DNA of 64,000 nucleotides from Terebella lapidaria (Eukaryota > Annelida > Polychaeta > Terebellida > Terebellidae). Shown piece after piece: positions 60,907-64,000 of the stretch. Positions within the stretch are counted from its first letter, which is position 1. Every line of letters starts with the position of its first letter. The notes under the pieces were generated by a model. It was not told the origin of the DNA and searched no databases. It worked only from the letters and a program-made list of their open reading frames with translations. The stretch is taken from contig OX424570.1 of NCBI GenBank assembly GCA_949152475.1, forward strand, positions 6,312,181 to 6,376,180. The letters are read 5' to 3'. A program made the translations under genes and the position numbers.

Positions 60907-62911
60907 GGAGCAGTGTATGGTACTTGGGCCGAAAAGTCTTCAGTGCAAGGGAGAATTATTGGCTACAGTTAGTTTGAGGTTTTGTAGCACAATGTTATGA
61001 TGCTATTTTGTTCTGCTTCATTAGAAAAAAAAGGAACTCTATAGAATGAATTTTATAAAATGGGTGTGGTAATGTTATAGCACCATCAAGCTAGTTGTAC
61101 AATGGAAGGCACTGGTCCATTGACAGACTAAATCCCATCTCGCCCCTTCCAGCCCCTCCATCAGGTCTCAAGGTCAAACAACTTTATCTCCTTAAACTGA
61201 TCAGTGTCACTGACTTAGCATACTACAAACAAGATATCCACCCTTCCCTATTCTCCCCTACCTCCTAAATCCCCCACCCCTCCTTCAGCTTTCCATCCCA
61301 AGTATTCAGCTTTTATCCTGTCAATAGTCACCCAAATCATTTTGGGGGACACTTTTTGTGTTTATCTCGGGCCGAACAATTCCACAGGTATGTTTTCCCA
61401 ATTGATGATGACAAAATGTCAGCGTCCGAAATACATTCATCAAAAGACATGACACCAATCAGGTTGATTTATACCTAGGCATGTCAAACGCTACCATCCC
61501 ATTTAAGACATACCCCTATCTATGAGTAAAAATGGTAACATTTCACTCAAAACATGTACAAAAAGCACTACCCATCCAAACTCCACCCCTTCGTCCAAAA
61601 CGTACAATTGACAGCCGTATTGTGGCTGTTGGAGGTCACGGCTTCCAGCCAATCACATTGATTGGATTTCAGACGATTTGTCGCTGTTGGTTTTGTTTCT
61701 GTGTTTTATCAGATGTATGAAGAGTTATAGGATGCTGATCGATGTTTTAGGCTTGTGAGGTGACAAGGATGTGTGATAGGGGGTAGTGATATCAAATTGA
61801 TTTATTGTGGCATATTTAATCTGCTAATTGTTGTGGTTACAGGCATGGTTACAGGCAGGATCACCATGGTTACTGTCGCTAGGGACCAAAGAGTCAATCC
61901 AAACGTGTTGTCTCATTGCAGAGATTGAATAGCAGTCACAGGGGTGATTTTTTGGGGAGTGATTCTGGAAGTGTTTTTGGGCAAGTGGTAGGGAAGTGGG
62001 GAGAAGCATTATTTTGGAGGAAGTTTGGAGGGATACAGGGGAAATTAATGTTACAGTTGGATGTGGTATTGTCATTTGATGCCATATTCTGTGATATTCC
62101 TGCACAACTTGTGGTCAGTCAGGCTAATCATACATTAAATCAGTTAGTTTTCCCACATTTTTATGTACCGGACAATCCGTGGTTGTGACAGCTATTCGTT
62201 CTAGAGTTGTTGAAATGATCCCACAGGAAATATTACATCACACAACTGCTGGTACTTGCTTTCTGATAGCATGGAATTTGTGACAATTTCGGAAGAGATG
62301 TGGTATATTGGAATACTGTTGTTCCACATTAGTTTCAGTAAAAACTGTTAATTGGTAGATCAATATTTCAGTGGAAATTTCTGTAAAATGTGTATTGTTT
62401 TTGCGGGGAATAGTGTTCATCATTTGATAGAAATAGATCTATATTCATAGAAATTAATGGCTTTCAATATTTCAAACCGTTTAAACAGGCCCATCACTTT
62501 CCTCTTCCATCTAATTAATCTGTTTTTTTTGTGGTCCAAAGCATATTAGGTTAACTACAATGGATTGGCTCCAATAAATTTTTGCTCATGACCAAATAAG
62601 ATCCAATACTGCCTCTGAACAGTTATCATAACAAAACAGAATCATCCAGTGTTTTCACACTTTTGTGTTGACACGGTAGATGTCTCTGTGTCCCGACTTA
62701 GATTTCCCCATTCTGTCTGTGAGTGACTCGTCAGATTCTACAAGGGCGCTGTGTGTTTTACGATAGACGACTCGCTCGGTGTCACAGACTGTGAACCCCT
62801 CGGAAAATCTCCAGAAACCGGAGGAAAAACCTTGCTCTAATTAACTTAAGGACTCTTGAGTCAACACAGGATCATCCAAGGGTCGCAATCCTGCGACAGT
62901 TAAAACCTGGC

Positions 62912-63141
62912 TTTATAAAGTTAACTGGGTCCGAGTGAAAGGCGAAGGTGGAGATTTTACGAGGGCAGCAAGAGCGATTCACCACACGTTTTGTCGGGGA
63001 AAAGTGCGGCTCACGATTTCTCTACAGAGGGAGAGTAATTGCTCTTAGATCGTCGTTGATTGTTTCGTTCGTGGGTTGGACCTCGCTGGAAAAATGGAGC
63101 AGTCCCCACGGTGACAATTCACAAGCAGGGTATCGACCAAT
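62912..63141 (+). promoter_or_regulatory. Promoter-like block upstream of R7
   Basis: TTTATAAA at 62912-62919 and CCAAT at 63137-63141. A 67-codon open frame, 62948-63151, crosses it in this unit only and is not considered a gene. Confidence 0.37.
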
Positions 63142-63175
63142 CAGCTTGTAGTCGTTTCTAAAGGAGCCGTCTCGT

Positions 63176-64000
63176 GGTTGAACTTCACCCCGCGTGGCTT
63201 CCAGTGCAAGAGAAGACTTGTGTCACGGATATATCGCTGACTGTGGCGGGGCTACTGTACGTCTCACATTTAGCAGTGAGCTGGCCGCGGATAAGTCACA
63301 GGAAGACAACAGATGCAGTTCTTACCGGCAGTAGTGGTGCATTGTGGGATACGTGGCTGTGCTTGGATATGAAATGTCGAGCTTATTGAAAAGTTGGATT
63401 TGTTTGGCATTAGGAGGCGTTTGTGGTGTTTTATCATTGTTGGATAACTGTTGCAGAAATTTGGATATATTGTGCTTTATTGGAAAATGAGAATACAAAA
63501 TGGATAAAAAGTTTTTTTCTGGATGCAAATGGCAGTTGCATTGCACATTACATAAATTGAAGTCAAATGCACTTGGATTATCGACATAAGACCAAATTAA
63601 GTCGTCCAATGTTGGATATGTTGTGTGTGATGTGTTTCTGTGTGGTATCTGTCGTTTGTCACCGTGGGAGACGGCCGTTGTCACGGTGATATGGAGCTGT
63701 GGCCCCTCTGTGGCCGCGTCAAGGAAGCCGCCAGATTTCTGCTGCGACCGTTGCTCTGTTGTCACAAGATTGTAGACGCGGTGAGTTTTGGCGACTTTTG
63801 GGACACGGGTCATACAGTGATTTGATTGGCTCATTGTAATGATTGATTGGTTCGTGTCGGGGACTGGTCCAAGGTGATTGTTCTGCAAGGGATTATCTAC
63901 ATGTAGCATGGGTAGTGACTGATTTCTCAACACTTTGATCCTGTTTACACCCACAAAGTATACTGAACATTGGTTTCATTATATATATACACATAAAGAG
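63176..64000 (+). repeat. Macro-repeat unit R7 (right-truncated)
   Basis: First 825 bp of a seventh unit. Contains the candidate exon. The sequence after 63840 (GATTGATTGGTTCGTGTCGG) matches R2 and R6 best. The array evidently continues past the window. Confidence 0.9.
63691..63780 (+). CDS. Candidate first coding exon, R7 copy
   Basis: Same exon, donor GCG-GTGAGT, encoded peptide identical to the consensus (GCC for GCG is silent). A long minus-strand frame (63954 down to 63322) overlaps it but is contradicted by the pattern of substitutions between units. Confidence 0.35.

Larger units (their letters stand above)
50395..63175 (+). repeat. Macro-repeat unit R6
   Basis: Longest unit because of four insertions: 51419-54628 (LTR-like), 55657-56778 (GGTTACCGG family), 57308-58632 (ACTACCGTAACG), 59468-60902 (TTAA). 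Candidate exon 50910-50999, minisatellite 55366-55398 (1 copy), donor-like CAG-GTATGT at 61388. The left half matches R2 (8938-10080) and the right half matches R4b. Stretches 51060-51415, 54632-55360, 58640-59460 and 60910-62905 hold unit sequence with no supportable gene. Confidence 0.9.

Noticed and set aside
63322-63954. Minus-strand 210-codon open frame in R7, with shorter relatives in other units (for example 17031-17522, 50649-51212)
   Set aside because: It ends at different points in different units, and changes between units are mostly replacing in this frame while silent in the overlapping plus frame.
1-64000. 5S, snRNA or histone-gene tandem cluster
   Set aside because: I looked for 5S, U1, U2, U6 and histone signatures in the unit and saw none.

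Overview
The window is repeat-rich metazoan DNA, AT-rich with short CpG-bearing islands. It most likely comes from a marine invertebrate, given the dense DNA-transposon debris, the GTAGGCCTA-type words and the AAGGTCA-rich satellites; I cannot name the phylum. No operons, rRNA, tRNA, CRISPR arrays or clearly recognised full-length protein genes are visible. Almost all open frames are under 230 codons and most are accidental.

The backbone is a head-to-tail tandem array of one macro-repeat, whose core is about 6 kb once insertions are subtracted. Using the conserved block beginning GGTTGAACTTCACC as an anchor, units start at 8345, 16885, 25749, 40019, 50395 and 63176, with a left-truncated unit before 8345 and a right-truncated one after 63176. 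I call these R1-R7. Each unit carries, in order: a TATA-like and CCAAT-bearing promoter-like block just upstream of the anchor; a short, strongly conserved candidate first coding exon (ATG to a GTGAGT/GTAAGT donor); about 2 kb of unassigned sequence; a 33-bp minisatellite whose copy number varies from 1 to 12 between units; and about 3 kb more unassigned sequence with a second conserved donor-like CAG-GTATGT.

The units differ mainly by insertions. R1 has a 147-bp satellite block (1372-2850) and a TA-flanked MITE. R2 has a 2.3-kb TTAA-flanked element. R3 has a hAT-type MITE, a TA-flanked MITE with a second MITE nested in it, and a TRIM. R4 has a 1.5-kb CCCCCGAAC-type element, a 4-kb GGTTACCGG-family composite with its AAGGTCA satellite, an ACTACCGTAACG transposon and a TTAA foldback; it is also rearranged, with part of the unit present twice. 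R5 has a 5.6-kb GGTTACCGG composite that includes a cysteine-rich gene fragment. R6 has a 3.2-kb LTR-like insertion with a 79-bp satellite, a short GGTTACCGG-family member, a second copy of the ACTACCGTAACG transposon and a 1.4-kb TTAA element.

History can be read from empty sites. The block 34.7-39.8 kb is nearly identical to 56.8-62.9 kb, including the same transposon at the same site, but each copy has a private TTAA insertion that the other lacks. The left half of R6 instead matches R2. The array has therefore been shuffled by unequal exchange or gene conversion while transposons kept landing. The likeliest biology is a tandemly amplified locus, perhaps a small spliced gene or a non-coding transcript, now serving as a transposon sink.
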